A DNA stretch of 64,000 nt from Bacillota bacterium (GTDB taxonomy: Bacteria > Bacillota > Negativicutes > Sporomusales > CTSoil-080). This document shows, piece by piece, positions 35,401-43,912 of the stretch (its first letter is position 1; each line of letters begins with the position of its first letter). The stretch lies in assembly GCA_017889635.1 (NCBI GenBank), contig JAGGAC010000017.1, forward strand, positions 1-64,000, in the 5' to 3' direction. A model generated the notes under the pieces. That model was not told where the DNA came from. It saw nothing but the letters and a program-made list of their open reading frames with translations, and ran no database searches. A program made the position numbers and the translations under genes.

Positions 35401-35646
35401 AGCGAACTGGCTGGCGAAATACGGCACCGGGCAAAAAAAAATACAGGTAATTTGGATGGTGGTGAGTGGCTGGAGATGCAGGATAAAGTACGTCATCATG
35501 TCGCAGAGATTGTAGCATCAATTAAAACTGGACGTTTTTTTGTAAGACCGGCTATTGAATGTCCTGAGTACTGCGTGGCCAAGGAGATTTGCCGGAATAG
35601 ACAAGGCCTAGCTGCATCAGAAACAGGAGATGAGGTAAATGGCTAA
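32482..35646 (+). CDS. addB: ATP-dependent helicase/nuclease subunit B
   Basis: AddB works with AddA to resect double-strand breaks for recombination. This 1054-residue protein has a degenerate helicase body and a C-terminal RecB-type nuclease: IGTVYHEVLATFL, VVVDYKRK (catalytic Asp and Lys) and the Q-x3-Y element in LQAALYIMAVE. An iron-sulfur staple is indicated by Cys in EDYAVCPFNYF plus CPEYCVAKEIC at the end. The N-terminus lacks a recognisable Walker A motif, unlike Bacillus AddB. The gene overlaps addA by eight bases, so the operon is coupled. Confidence 0.9.
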   Translation: MHNLYCSPLGETVRDKFAHSMADAGRYGAGQETVYLLPSIYLLKDVRKTLRMANDGHEQPKLMLFDDLVTEIVRAAGGRQRVMSRVNRQLMMEKVLEDLAACGRLPYFSSITSFPGYVGTVNALLTEIKRSGTLPEEFKVAAEAAAEARGWQDKDSEVFAIYALYQERLKEYGLADMEEMYFLAIEALMEGRWELPYRQLYISEFDILTPMQLEIVRQLRPLLKINIGIMYEKNRPGVFKAVEPTYAALVGAGFNPIFLPARRESTRSLKHVRNNLYSVGIDAGSTDGQIKVVYTPNPEKEMAVIVRQIKQMVLKNEFSLEDVVVVVREKGRYADFPRVCFDYNLPVDLESTECLATQPLFNMLTAMLEAKADGGSREMVLNVLKNPLVEAAFGIDAEAVEHRSLELVISGWTEWLELAGFLESDGAEVTAFCSLINSWPSSGWCEQWTAVLGTFLQKLNIPAKLGSDFRQGMLDLCALKAGLSAFKATEELMEELADDFLIGGQQDRLLSATEFLRYFRQAAAEKKLGGNERENGGVKIVTPAEARGVTCRATFVLGLADGEFPRRERDSWLYDERERGLFKDLGLELMTASFRRSEEDLYFAVAAAMAEEFLVISAMEDVETMPSPYVDEIRRLFLPETLAVERYTVSDIFPSDYQYIYAAKELAGRALCDSFGKKKTSFEARTMLKYVLTEIVDNDFMRRVVAEAERLGGGVSSYNGILTNNIAAATWKESFLGRYSISALEDYAVCPFNYFASRVLKLNEWEEKEEEAGGDVIGTVYHEVLATFLRSHLGIRLRNENIEQYYTELVAALDAVSNRLIKAKGIVSPKWWDYRRRHLMQALRRWLNFELMEENSEGLAFTPAWLEWGFGLPVTNDMDEASTVTPLTMMIDGNLIEVVGKVDRIDRAGDILVVVDYKRKNCPQFSALKQGTDLQAALYIMAVEQLLCSANKKVAGGGYYSVEGGKKDGGMWRSELAGEIRHRAKKNTGNLDGGEWLEMQDKVRHHVAEIVASIKTGRFFVRPAIECPEYCVAKEICRNRQGLAASETGDEVNG

Positions 35647-38600
35647 ATTTACTCCTGCCCAGCATCAGGCTATCCATAATTTAGCGACAAACTTAATTGT
35701 AGCGGCTGGAGCAGGGGCTGGGAAGACTCGGGTGTTGGTGGAAAGATATATTCATATTCTCAGCCAACGTGAGGCTGAATGTGATGAAATTTTGGCGATA
35801 ACCTTTACCAATAAGGCAGCTAAGGAAATGAAAGAGCGGATTAGAATGCAAGCCAGTATGTTGGCTGAGCGTTCAGGTGCAGAGGTTGAGCAGGTTTTTT
35901 GGCGGGAGGTAAAAAGCTGTTTGGAGTATGCGCCTATTGGTACTTTCCATAGCTTCTGCGCAAGGGTGCTACGGGAGAACCCGGTGGAGGCGGCGATGGA
36001 CCCTAATTTTGCAGTTTTGGACGAGTTTGAGGCTGATACTGTCGTCGCTAAAGTACTGAAACAGGTAATGGAAACGGCACTTCGCGAGCAGACTCCCTGG
36101 TTAGAGCGGTTACTTAACGCTTATGAGAAAAGTCTGCTTGTTGAAAGTGTGACCAGTCTTTACGAAAAGATTGGGTCTGAAGGTATTTTGACAGATAGTT
36201 TAGGGGCGCGGTTAGCTGAGCCATACTGTCGAGCCATAGACAGGAGTGGTCATCTAAAGGACGAACTTAGAAATTTGTGCCTTGAACTTATAGCTTTTAG
36301 AGTTAAACTTAAGCCCGGCAGTGCCCATTACCGTTTGGTAGAACAGTTGGAAAATAACTGGGCAGAAGTGGCTGAAGCTATCGAAACTCTAAATTTAGTA
36401 GTAATGAGGCACTATCTAGGGGGCCTTAAGGCTCAGTCGAAGGATAAGGAGATTGTGGCCTCGATAAGAGAAGTCTGTAAGTCACTTGAACTGGTACGGG
36501 CAGATAGGATTGCGCTGATGCTTATTCCCGATTTGTGCAATTTGTTATTAGCATTTAAAGCGGCACTAGACAAATATAAAACTGAGCATCGGGTATTGAC
36601 CTTCGGCGATATGGAAGTTCGCACGGTGGAATTATTAAAGAATTATCCTGCAGTTTGTAATAAATACAACACCCGGATTCGTCGTATTATGGTGGATGAG
36701 TTTCAGGATACCAATGATCTTCAGCGGCAGATTATCTACTTATTAGCGGGAGGGGACGCTGAACGGCTTTTAGGCAACAAATTGTTTGTTGTCGGTGATG
36801 CAAAACAGTCGATTTACCGATTTCGGGGTGCTGATGTCGCAGTTTTTGACCGTGTGAGGCAGGATATTGTCGCTGCCGGGGGCGAAGCGTTGGAACTTGA
36901 TATTAATTTTCGATCAATGGACGGTTTATTGGCAGTATTTAATGAGTGTTTTGCTGCTGTTATGGGAACCGAGGCTGATCAGGTGAGGTTTTGCCCGCTT
37001 GAAGGGCATCGTTGTACTTCTGGAGAGGATGAGCCCAAGGCTGAGTTTTTAGTTATTCCCAAAAGCAGTCTGCAAGAAGGGCAAAGTGCTAGGAGTGCTG
37101 AGGCTGAGGCGATTGCCGCCAGAATAAGGGAAATGGTTAACGGTGATGAAACGCTGGTTGATCAGGATGCAAAGTCCCGGAAGGTATGCTATGGGGATAT
37201 TGCAGTATTGTTTCGGGTGGCAAGCGACATCAATATTTATGCCTCTGCCTTGCAGCAGGCTGGAGTACCGTATTATGTAATTGGTGGACGGGGGTTTTTC
37301 CGGTGCCAGGAAGTGCTTGATGTCATTAATCTTATAAGGGTAGTAGATAATCGCTATCAGGAAAAAGCATTGGCAGGGGTACTGAGATCGCCGATGTTTT
37401 TACTGGCGGACGAAACATTGGTATTATTAAAGCTTTATTGCGGTAGCATGTGGCAAGGTCTCAAGAATTATGAAGTTATTGTTGGATTGTCTGATGAAGA
37501 ACGCCGAGGAGCAGGACGAGCCTGGCAGGTAATAAACCGCTTAAGACGATTGCGCGGAATAGTTAGAAATTCAGAGCTTGTCAGGATGGCGCTTGAAGAT
37601 ACCGGGTATCTTAACTTTGTGCTGACACAATTTATGGGGGAACAAAAGTATGCTAATTTAATCAAATTGGTGTCAATGGCTACAACGCTTGAAACGAAGG
37701 GGCTCAAGAGTCTTGGCGATTTTATTCGTTATTTAACAAAATTAGTTGAGGATGATGTCAAAGAAGGCGAGGCTCAGATTGAAAGTGAGGGTGGCGATAC
37801 TGTTAAACTTATGACTATTCATAAGTCTAAGGGATTGGAGTACCCAGTAGTGTTTATTCCAGACTTGCATCGTAAGTTTAATAATGATAATGCTGCACTG
37901 ATGTTTGGTCCTGGTGGACTTGGGTTGAAGGTGCCGGATGAAAATGGACTTTTGACGGTTACGTCTGTATACCAGGGGATTGCTGCTGAGGATAAACGGC
38001 TGGCACTTTTAGAACTTAAGCGAGTATTGTATGTTGCTTTTACTAGGGCCAAGGACTATTTAGTATTGTCGGCGGTGGGCGACAAGGCGACGGGAGGTAA
38101 AGATTATATCGAGCTTAGTACATGGCTAGACTGGATGGGGAGGGTTTACGAGTTTGATGATTTGACAGAAATCCCCCATATGCTGGGGAGAGATAAGGCC
38201 GCAATTTTGGTACGAGGGAGAGTTTCGTATCAGTCGGATGACACAAATTTATTATCAGGTGTAGATAACGAAGTATCAGCCGAGGATGAGATTTTAATAA
38301 GGCACCTGGAATATAGAATCGGGCCATTGTCAAGTGATGGTAATACCCATACATTCTCTCCTAGTGATATTATCCGTTTCAAAAGGTGCCAACGGTCGTT
38401 TTATTACAAAAAGGTCGCTGAGCTTCCTGAGTATTACGCCGCTTCACATTTAGCCGAAGATGATAGCCCGCCAGGACACCTGGTTGGTTCGGTGCTACAC
38501 CGATCGTTGGAACTTTTACGTCCGGGGTTTGGATGGCGGCTGTGCTTAGACCAAGCGGTTGAAGAAATGGTTTCTTTTAAATGGAGGAAAAAATTGCAAA

Positions 38601-39100
38601 ATAAGGTGGCTCCACTTTTAAACAAGTATATTAAAAGCGATATCGCCCAGCAATTAGAATATTTATCGACTCGTAAGGAGTGGCCATTTTTCTTTCGACT
38701 AGTTAATAGAAAAGCGGATGGCGGATACCAGTTTACCGGCGTTGTTGATTGTCTTGTCACATACGAGGATGGAACTTTTGGTATTATTGACTATAAAACT
38801 GATAATTTTCCTATTGAACAAACCGCAGATAAGGCGAGGGAACATAGTCTGCAATTGGTGTTGTATGCTGTGGCGGTGGAGACTGCTTTAAAGCAGCCGG
38901 TAAAAGATGCGAGAGTATATTTTGCTAGGCATGGTGTTGCTGTGAATGTTTCTTTGGAAGATAAGGTTAGGCAAGCTGCGCTGGCAGAGGCTCTAGCTGT
39001 TTGCGAACATGCCGAGCGTTTTACTATAGAAACTGATTTTGTCTGTAGTCTTCAAGGGTGTGAATATTGCGGGTTTCAACATGTTTGCCAAAGAGGATAG
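35639..39100 (+). CDS. addA: ATP-dependent helicase/nuclease subunit A
   Basis: 1153-residue UvrD-like superfamily 1 helicase with Walker A AGAGAGKTR near residue 23, motif Ia AITFTNKAAKEMKERI and motif II VDEFQDTN. The nuclease domain at the C-terminus has LVGSVLHRSLEL, IIDYKTDNF and LQLVLYAVAVE, so it is expected to be active. Unusually for AddA, it also shows the Cys set of an iron-sulfur nuclease: a Cys in RFKRCQRSFYY before the domain and CSLQGCEYCGFQHVC at the very end. It moves 3'-5' along one strand in known complexes. Confidence 0.92.
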   Translation: MAKFTPAQHQAIHNLATNLIVAAGAGAGKTRVLVERYIHILSQREAECDEILAITFTNKAAKEMKERIRMQASMLAERSGAEVEQVFWREVKSCLEYAPIGTFHSFCARVLRENPVEAAMDPNFAVLDEFEADTVVAKVLKQVMETALREQTPWLERLLNAYEKSLLVESVTSLYEKIGSEGILTDSLGARLAEPYCRAIDRSGHLKDELRNLCLELIAFRVKLKPGSAHYRLVEQLENNWAEVAEAIETLNLVVMRHYLGGLKAQSKDKEIVASIREVCKSLELVRADRIALMLIPDLCNLLLAFKAALDKYKTEHRVLTFGDMEVRTVELLKNYPAVCNKYNTRIRRIMVDEFQDTNDLQRQIIYLLAGGDAERLLGNKLFVVGDAKQSIYRFRGADVAVFDRVRQDIVAAGGEALELDINFRSMDGLLAVFNECFAAVMGTEADQVRFCPLEGHRCTSGEDEPKAEFLVIPKSSLQEGQSARSAEAEAIAARIREMVNGDETLVDQDAKSRKVCYGDIAVLFRVASDINIYASALQQAGVPYYVIGGRGFFRCQEVLDVINLIRVVDNRYQEKALAGVLRSPMFLLADETLVLLKLYCGSMWQGLKNYEVIVGLSDEERRGAGRAWQVINRLRRLRGIVRNSELVRMALEDTGYLNFVLTQFMGEQKYANLIKLVSMATTLETKGLKSLGDFIRYLTKLVEDDVKEGEAQIESEGGDTVKLMTIHKSKGLEYPVVFIPDLHRKFNNDNAALMFGPGGLGLKVPDENGLLTVTSVYQGIAAEDKRLALLELKRVLYVAFTRAKDYLVLSAVGDKATGGKDYIELSTWLDWMGRVYEFDDLTEIPHMLGRDKAAILVRGRVSYQSDDTNLLSGVDNEVSAEDEILIRHLEYRIGPLSSDGNTHTFSPSDIIRFKRCQRSFYYKKVAELPEYYAASHLAEDDSPPGHLVGSVLHRSLELLRPGFGWRLCLDQAVEEMVSFKWRKKLQNKVAPLLNKYIKSDIAQQLEYLSTRKEWPFFFRLVNRKADGGYQFTGVVDCLVTYEDGTFGIIDYKTDNFPIEQTADKAREHSLQLVLYAVAVETALKQPVKDARVYFARHGVAVNVSLEDKVRQAALAEALAVCEHAERFTIETDFVCSLQGCEYCGFQHVCQRG

Positions 39101-39128
39101 CGACAACCATACAATAACTTGACTGAAG

Positions 39129-39260
39129 CTAATACTTCACTTTTTGGATCTGGTTTTCTTGGCAGGATGGACTAAGTATTGTATCGTCTTGGCCAGCCTC
39201 TTTGCATGCTGTCCAAAAATCACAGGCTGGGCCGATACAATTAGTGATACAGCTATACAT
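39129..39260 (-). CDS. small cysteine-rich protein, 43 aa
   Basis: An ATG at 39260 with a good ribosome binding site (GGGGAG) opens a 43-residue frame, MYSCITNCIGPACDFWTACK at the start, with cysteines at residues 4, 8, 13, 19 and 33. A near-consensus promoter lies about 35 bases upstream, which supports a real gene. The Cys pattern suggests metal binding, loosely like DUF1540 knuckles, but I cannot assign a family. It is convergent with addA and too short for usual gene-calling thresholds. Confidence 0.6.
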   Translation of the reverse strand: MYSCITNCIGPACDFWTACKEAGQDDTILSPSCQENQIQKVKY

Positions 39261-39294
39261 TTAATACTCCCCTTTTTAAAATATTCTGTATTTT

Positions 39295-39323
39295 ATTATA
39301 ACAAAGTGAATTAATAAAATCAA
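39295..39323 (-). promoter_or_regulatory. promoter of the 43-residue Cys-rich gene
   Basis: On the minus strand TTGATT (39323-39318), exactly 17 bases, then a perfect TATAAT (39300-39295). Confidence 0.7.
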
Positions 39324-39641
39324 ACATAGTAGCACGTATTGATGAATAGTATATAAAAAAATACCATTATTGTTTAAACAAAACTATATTTTGCCTAGTT
39401 TTGCTTGTCTTTATAAGGGTGAGGGGTGTCCCGTTAGAGATTGCTGTTGATAGGCTGGCAGAGTTTAGGTTATCAAGGCTCTTGCCGTACTGTTCAATTA
39501 ATCGGATTTGAATTTTTGAAAGTCCGAACTGGAATTAATTTACAAATTATGGAAAGGGAGGCAGGAAATTTTATTGTTTTGTCCGAATAAATATATATAA
39601 TAGAGATATATTTTGAAAATGATAGGAAAGGCGGGGATGAT
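39324..39641. other. intergenic region
   Basis: About 320 bases. A 30-codon frame from GTG 39419 lacks a ribosome binding site and is not accepted. Near the right end ATATATATAATAGAG could provide a promoter -10 for the MoaD-like gene. Nothing else stands out. Confidence 0.35.
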
Positions 39642-39887
39642 TTGGTAATAGAAGTGCGGCTTAATGCTTCACTCCGGCATTATCGCCCCCTTGGTTCGGA
39701 TAGCGGACTGGTAGCGGTAGACGTGCATGATAGTATTACTTTAGGCGAGCTATTAGAAGAGATGGAGATAAATGTGGATGAAATAAAGATAATGACGGTT
39801 AATGGGGCTGATACCGGTTGTGAAAAGATTCTTTTCGATGGTGACCGTGTCGAGTTGTTTCCAGCTGATTTTGACGCAAAAGTGTAG
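39642..39887 (+). CDS. MoaD/ThiS-like ubiquitin-fold protein without terminal GG
   Basis: 81 residues with the beta-grasp pattern of MoaD/ThiS (IEVRLNASLRHY, ITLGELLEEMEI, VNGADTGCEKILFDGDRVELFP). Sulfur-carrier members end in Gly-Gly, which is adenylated and thiocarboxylated. This one ends PADFDAKV, so it cannot use that chemistry in its present form. It may be a binding or regulatory relative. The start is TTG 39642. It precedes the tyrosine T-box but is probably a separate unit. Confidence 0.7.
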   Translation: MVIEVRLNASLRHYRPLGSDSGLVAVDVHDSITLGELLEEMEINVDEIKIMTVNGADTGCEKILFDGDRVELFPADFDAKV

Positions 39888-39964
39888 TAAGATTATGTTC
39901 CAATGTATTGACATATTTAAGGACTCTTGATATTATTATAAAAAATGAGTTTTGAAATGCAATG

Positions 39965-40221
39965 AACGTGGAGAAGTAAGCTAGAGGCATTTTTCAGAGA
40001 GCCTAGGGGTGGTGAGACTAGGTAAATGCACTGACTGAAATACACCCGTGAGCAGCAGGTTGAAAGCTTTGGCGAGTAGACCGCGCCGGAATGCCTCCGT
40101 TAACATGGGCTAGGGTATCGGATTTAATCCCGTACCTGATTAAGAGCTGGCTTGTAAAAGCAAGCAGGGTGGTAACGCGGGTACTATATCCCGTCCCTGA
40201 ATTTTCAGGGACGGGATTTTT
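39965..40221 (+). promoter_or_regulatory. tyrosine-specific T-box leader
   Basis: It has the T-box elements in order: a Stem I start with AGAAGTAAG, the CAGAGAG bulge, a GGTG motif, a specifier loop GAAATACACC whose codon is TAC (Tyr, 40041-40043), and the T-box core AGGGTGGTAACGCGGG (40166-40181). The core is followed by a terminator. Uncharged tRNA-Tyr should stabilise the antiterminator and turn on aroF-tyrA. The tyrosine specificity fits the genes it controls. Confidence 0.92.
40190..40221 (+). terminator. T-box attenuator terminator
   Basis: A perfect 11-bp stem CCCGTCCCTGA/TCAGGGACGGG with a 4-base loop is followed by ATTTTTAT. The 5' arm competes with the T-box antiterminator. Confidence 0.9.
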
Positions 40222-40296
40222 ATATTTTCTGGTTGGAAATATATTTCCAACCAGAATTGAAGAAAATAGTGTGCAGATAAAATAGGGGGAATAAAG

Positions 40297-41313
40297 ATGA
40301 TTTTAGTAATGAATTCTAAGGCTAGTCAGAAGGAATTGGATTATGTTATTGCCAAAGTGACGGAGCGAGGATTAAGAGCCCATGTATCGGAAGGCAAAGA
40401 ATGTACTATTGTTGGGCTTATCGGAGAGAAGGACATTATTGCTGAGTTTAATGGCGAAGCCTTGCCGGGCGTGGAAAAAGCGTTGGCGGTTACTGAAAGC
40501 TATAAATTAGCAAGCCGCAAGTTTAAAGAGGCTGATACTGTTGTTAATGTGGGCGGTGTTTTCGTTGGTGGTAATAACATTGCAGTTATGGCAGGACCAT
40601 GTGCGGTGGAAAGCCGCGAGCAGTTGTTAGAGTCTGCTTGGGCCGTAAAAAGCGGCGGAGCACAGTTTTTGCGCGGTGGCGCTTTTAAGCCTCGTACTTC
40701 ACCTTATGCTTTCCAGGGCTTAGAGGAAGTCGGACTGAGGATGCTGGCTGAAGTTGGTAAGATTACCGGTCTTAAGATTGTTACTGAGGTGGTTGATGTG
40801 GGGTCTTTACCGGTAGTATGCGAGTATGCTGATATGCTTCAGGTTGGGGCTCGCAATATGCAAAATTTTCAACTTTTAAAAGCCATAGGAAAATTGGGTA
40901 AACCAGTGCTCTTAAAGCGAGGATTGTCTGCTACTTTAGACGAATGGCTGAATGCGGCAGAGTATATCCTGAATGAAGGGAATTGTAATGTTATAATGTG
41001 TGAACGCGGTATTCGCACATTTGAGAACTACACACGGAATACTTTGGATCTTAGTGCAGTTGCTGCACTTAAGCTTCTAACTCATTTGCCTGTGGTTGTT
41101 GATCCGAGTCATGGCACTGGCCGCTGGAAGCTGGTTGCGCCAATGGCTAGGGCAGCGGTGGCCGCAGGTGCGGATGGTTTGATGATTGAAGTGCATCCTT
41201 GTCCCGCTAATGCCTTGTCGGACGGACCGCAATCTCTTACACCTGATAATTTTACCTCTTTGATGCTGGAGGTGGCGGCTGTAGCAGGGGCTATTGGTCG
41301 GAAGTTGCAATGA
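40297..41313 (+). CDS. aroF: 3-deoxy-7-phosphoheptulonate (DAHP) synthase
   Basis: It condenses phosphoenolpyruvate with erythrose 4-phosphate, the first step of aromatic amino acid synthesis. The 338-residue protein is of the Thermotoga/Bacillus AroA-I-beta type. A ferredoxin-like regulatory domain (about 1-70) joins a TIM barrel with [11 protein letters not shown], the [12 protein letters not shown] loop and [10 protein letters not shown]. The N-terminal domain usually binds tyrosine, so feedback inhibition on top of T-box control is likely. The tyrA gene overlaps by four bases. Confidence 0.95.
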   Translation: MILVMNSKASQKELDYVIAKVTERGLRAHVSEGKECTIVGLIGEKDIIAEFNGEALPGVEKALAVTESYKLASRKFKEADTVVNVGGVFVGGNNIAVMAGPCAVESREQLLESAWAVKSGGAQFLRGGAFKPRTSPYAFQGLEEVGLRMLAEVGKITGLKIVTEVVDVGSLPVVCEYADMLQVGARNMQNFQLLKAIGKLGKPVLLKRGLSATLDEWLNAAEYILNEGNCNVIMCERGIRTFENYTRNTLDLSAVAALKLLTHLPVVVDPSHGTGRWKLVAPMARAAVAAGADGLMIEVHPCPANALSDGPQSLTPDNFTSLMLEVAAVAGAIGRKLQ

Positions 41314-42176
41314 GGAAAATGAAGGTTGCAATTATTGGAGTCGGGTTAATTGGAGGTTCAATTGGACTAGGCCTTAAGGCAGCTGGGGCGAGAGAGTTTG
41401 AGATTACTGGAATTGATGCCGTTCAAGATAGTTTGGTTCAGGCTGTTGAGATAGGGGCAATTGACAAAATGAGTGCTGATTTGGCGGTAGTTAATGGTGC
41501 TGATGTAGTATTTATTTGTACGCCGGTACTCGAAATTCCCCGGTTAGCAGCAAAGGTAGCTTGTTATTTAAGAAAAGGAACAATTCTCACAGATACAGGA
41601 AGTACGAAATTATCAATAAAACAGAATATCAGCAATGTCTTGCCTTCAGGAGTTCATTATGTTGGCGGCCATCCGATGGCTGGACGCGAAAAAAGCGGCA
41701 TTGCAGCCGCGGATAAGGATCTATTTAAAGATAAGTGGTATATTATTACAGATGCAGCAGCAGCTTCACCAGAAGCTGTCGAGACAGTGGCTGGTTTAGT
41801 GGAACGGATCGGAGCAAAGGTGAAGGTCATGGATGCAGAACACCATGACCTTTGCGCAGCAGTAATCAGCCATGTGCCACATGTGGCTGCCGCTGCATTG
41901 GCTAATTTACTGAATTATTATCCGGAGTATGCTGATGAAATGCTTAATTTGGCTGGGGGAGGCTTCTGTGATACCACAAGAATTGCCTCGTCAGATGCCA
42001 ATATGTGGGCCGACATCTGTATTCAAAATGCAGGAGCAATAACTGGCGGATTAGAAAATTTACAGATGTTAATTGGGGATGTGATTAAGGCCGTTCACCA
42101 AGGAAACCGTGCTGCTCTCTATGCTTATTTCAAGAATGCCAAAGAACGCAGAGATAGTATTATTGCGTCACTCTAG
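41310..42176 (+). CDS. tyrA: prephenate dehydrogenase
   Basis: NAD(P)-dependent oxidative decarboxylation of prephenate to 4-hydroxyphenylpyruvate, the tyrosine branch. The Rossmann fingerprint is [16 protein letters not shown] near the N-terminus. [10 protein letters not shown] and the [11 protein letters not shown] segment hold the prephenate-binding residues. The 288-residue length lacks the extra C-terminal ACT domain found in Bacillus TyrA. The start may be ATG 41310 or 41319. The end overlaps the convergent SGNH hydrolase gene by 17 bases. Confidence 0.93.
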   Translation: MRKMKVAIIGVGLIGGSIGLGLKAAGAREFEITGIDAVQDSLVQAVEIGAIDKMSADLAVVNGADVVFICTPVLEIPRLAAKVACYLRKGTILTDTGSTKLSIKQNISNVLPSGVHYVGGHPMAGREKSGIAAADKDLFKDKWYIITDAAAASPEAVETVAGLVERIGAKVKVMDAEHHDLCAAVISHVPHVAAAALANLLNYYPEYADEMLNLAGGGFCDTTRIASSDANMWADICIQNAGAITGGLENLQMLIGDVIKAVHQGNRAALYAYFKNAKERRDSIIASL

Positions 42177-43749
42177 CCCAAGAAGCATTAATAGCCTGAG
42201 CAATGAGTTGTTTTCCTGGTATATCCGGGTGGAGACCATCAACAGCAAGTTCGACAGGCAATTCACCATTGGAGTCGGTAAGGTAGGGGGCTATATCAAT
42301 GAAATAGCGCTGTTGGCGGATGAAGGCGTTAACCCTGGCAAATTCTATACGCCAATCAGGCGCTGTTTCTTCATTAAAAACTTTTTTTATTGATGCCGGG
42401 TTGATTGGTGGCAGGGTCAAAAAGATGGGTCTGATACCTCGAGCCAGGCATTTATCACGAATGGCGGTAAGCTCGGCAATTACTTTTGCGGCTGGAACTC
42501 CTCCTCGCAGGCTGTTGGAACCGCCGAGAATGATAAGATATTTGGGATGGTAAGGCATTACGTCTTGATTGAATCTTTCTAGCATAGTTTTCGATGTATC
42601 GCCGCTTCGACCAAGGTTAAATGTTGAAAAGTCGAGATAAGTCTGATAGTTGTATTCGGGGTTGGCGGGTGAATAGGAAACTGCGCCACCACCGTGGGTG
42701 ATGCTGTCTCCGAAGGTAGCTGCGTAAAGGTTCTGTGGTGGACTGATAATGAACTTGCTGGCATCGGAGAATACTCCAACTGGCTTATCGGCTTCATCAA
42801 GCCCTCTTACCCGCCAATAATATATTCCCGGTGTGAGGCGTGGCTCATCGTCATAACAATCAAAACCAGTAGTTTTACTGCTCCAAATCCGGTGGGATGA
42901 TGGTGCTATTCCATGGGGGTTTTCAGGCAACTCATCTAGCACTTCGACTTCGTATTTAACGGCATGAGCAATAGGAATCCAGGAATATACTGGATATAGT
43001 GCTGGACCGTCCTTGTCAAAATCAACGTTAATTGTTGGTTTTAAAGGCTCAATTTTGGAATGGTCAATATATACTTTTTGGGCATCAGAAAATACGCCAA
43101 GAGGATTGCCATCATAGTTTAGGGCGCGTACTCGCCAGTAGATGTAACTACTTTGATATTGGGATAAATCGATGTTGTAACCATTGGTAAATACTTCTTT
43201 TGAGGCTGACAGTTGGTATGTTGATGGTTCGATGCCATTTGGGTTTTCTGGCGGAGCTGAGAGTAGTTCGAATTCATAGTAGACTGCTCCAGGAACTGAT
43301 TTCCAGGTCAAGATCGGTTTATCTGAGGCCGGAGCTGATAATGGGTAGTTTGAGGTAGGTTCGGGTTTGATAATTGAGTTGTCGCCGTGAATTTCCGTTA
43401 AATAAAGTGGATCGGAGTATTCCCCCAGCGGTTGAAAAAACAGGCCATGCGCTGATACTCGACAGTAGGTATTGGCTGGTAAGCTTTGGTTAATAGTTAT
43501 TTTATTATTCCAGGTGCGATACATCATCACTCGCTCAGTGGGGGCGTTTAGCTCGGCTTGAGGCGACTTAAAAACTTCGACATCATAGTAGCTTGGATAG
43601 GGCGACTTTGCCCAGGTTAACACATATTCATGATCAACGATAGCAGCTTCCAGCGTGGGTCTGTAACTGTGAAGACCAAGAATATTGGTGGCCTCTATAG
43701 CATATATGACTCCAAAGGCGACAAATAATGAGAGCAAAATCCGTTTCAT
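42160..43749 (-). CDS. exported SGNH/GDSL hydrolase with fibronectin-like repeats
   Basis: 529 residues. The N-terminal hydrophobic segment (about 3-20) is a signal peptide or membrane anchor. Three repeats of roughly 105 residues follow, with the pattern ...YYDVEV.., YYEFELLSAPPENPNGI and KYEVEVLDELPENPHGI, each closing with YYWRVRGLDEADKPVGVFSDA-type strands; these resemble fibronectin type III modules. The C-terminal SGNH domain has FGDSITHGGG (Ser), the block III GGSNSLRGG, and DGLHPD (Asp, His). It is probably an extracellular esterase or acetylhydrolase on cell-wall carbohydrate; the substrate is unknown. Confidence 0.85.
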   Translation of the reverse strand: MKRILLSLFVAFGVIYAIEATNILGLHSYRPTLEAAIVDHEYVLTWAKSPYPSYYDVEVFKSPQAELNAPTERVMMYRTWNNKITINQSLPANTYCRVSAHGLFFQPLGEYSDPLYLTEIHGDNSIIKPEPTSNYPLSAPASDKPILTWKSVPGAVYYEFELLSAPPENPNGIEPSTYQLSASKEVFTNGYNIDLSQYQSSYIYWRVRALNYDGNPLGVFSDAQKVYIDHSKIEPLKPTINVDFDKDGPALYPVYSWIPIAHAVKYEVEVLDELPENPHGIAPSSHRIWSSKTTGFDCYDDEPRLTPGIYYWRVRGLDEADKPVGVFSDASKFIISPPQNLYAATFGDSITHGGGAVSYSPANPEYNYQTYLDFSTFNLGRSGDTSKTMLERFNQDVMPYHPKYLIILGGSNSLRGGVPAAKVIAELTAIRDKCLARGIRPIFLTLPPINPASIKKVFNEETAPDWRIEFARVNAFIRQQRYFIDIAPYLTDSNGELPVELAVDGLHPDIPGKQLIAQAINASWARVTQ

Positions 43750-43842
43750 CGGAACCTCACTTATGTTAACTTTATGTTAAAATATTATTATTATATTATA
43801 GCATATTTGATACGGAAGGCTATAATAAACTGCTTTAATGTT

Positions 43843-43884
43843 AAAGAGCCGGATGGGGGCATACGAAACCCCATCCGGCTCTTT
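43843..43884 (-). terminator. terminator of the TM1266-hydG operon
   Basis: A perfect 16-bp stem (43843-43858 with 43869-43884) lies 29 bases after the hydG stop on the minus strand. Confidence 0.75.
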
Positions 43885-43912
43885 ATAAAATAATAATGTA
43901 TGAGTGTTGGCG

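Noticed and set aside
39419-39511. 30-codon GTG frame upstream of the MoaD-like gene
   Set aside because: No ribosome binding site and no recognisable similarity; likely chance.
40091-40285. 64-codon frame inside the T-box leader
   Set aside because: It lies across the T-box core and terminator and has no ribosome binding site.
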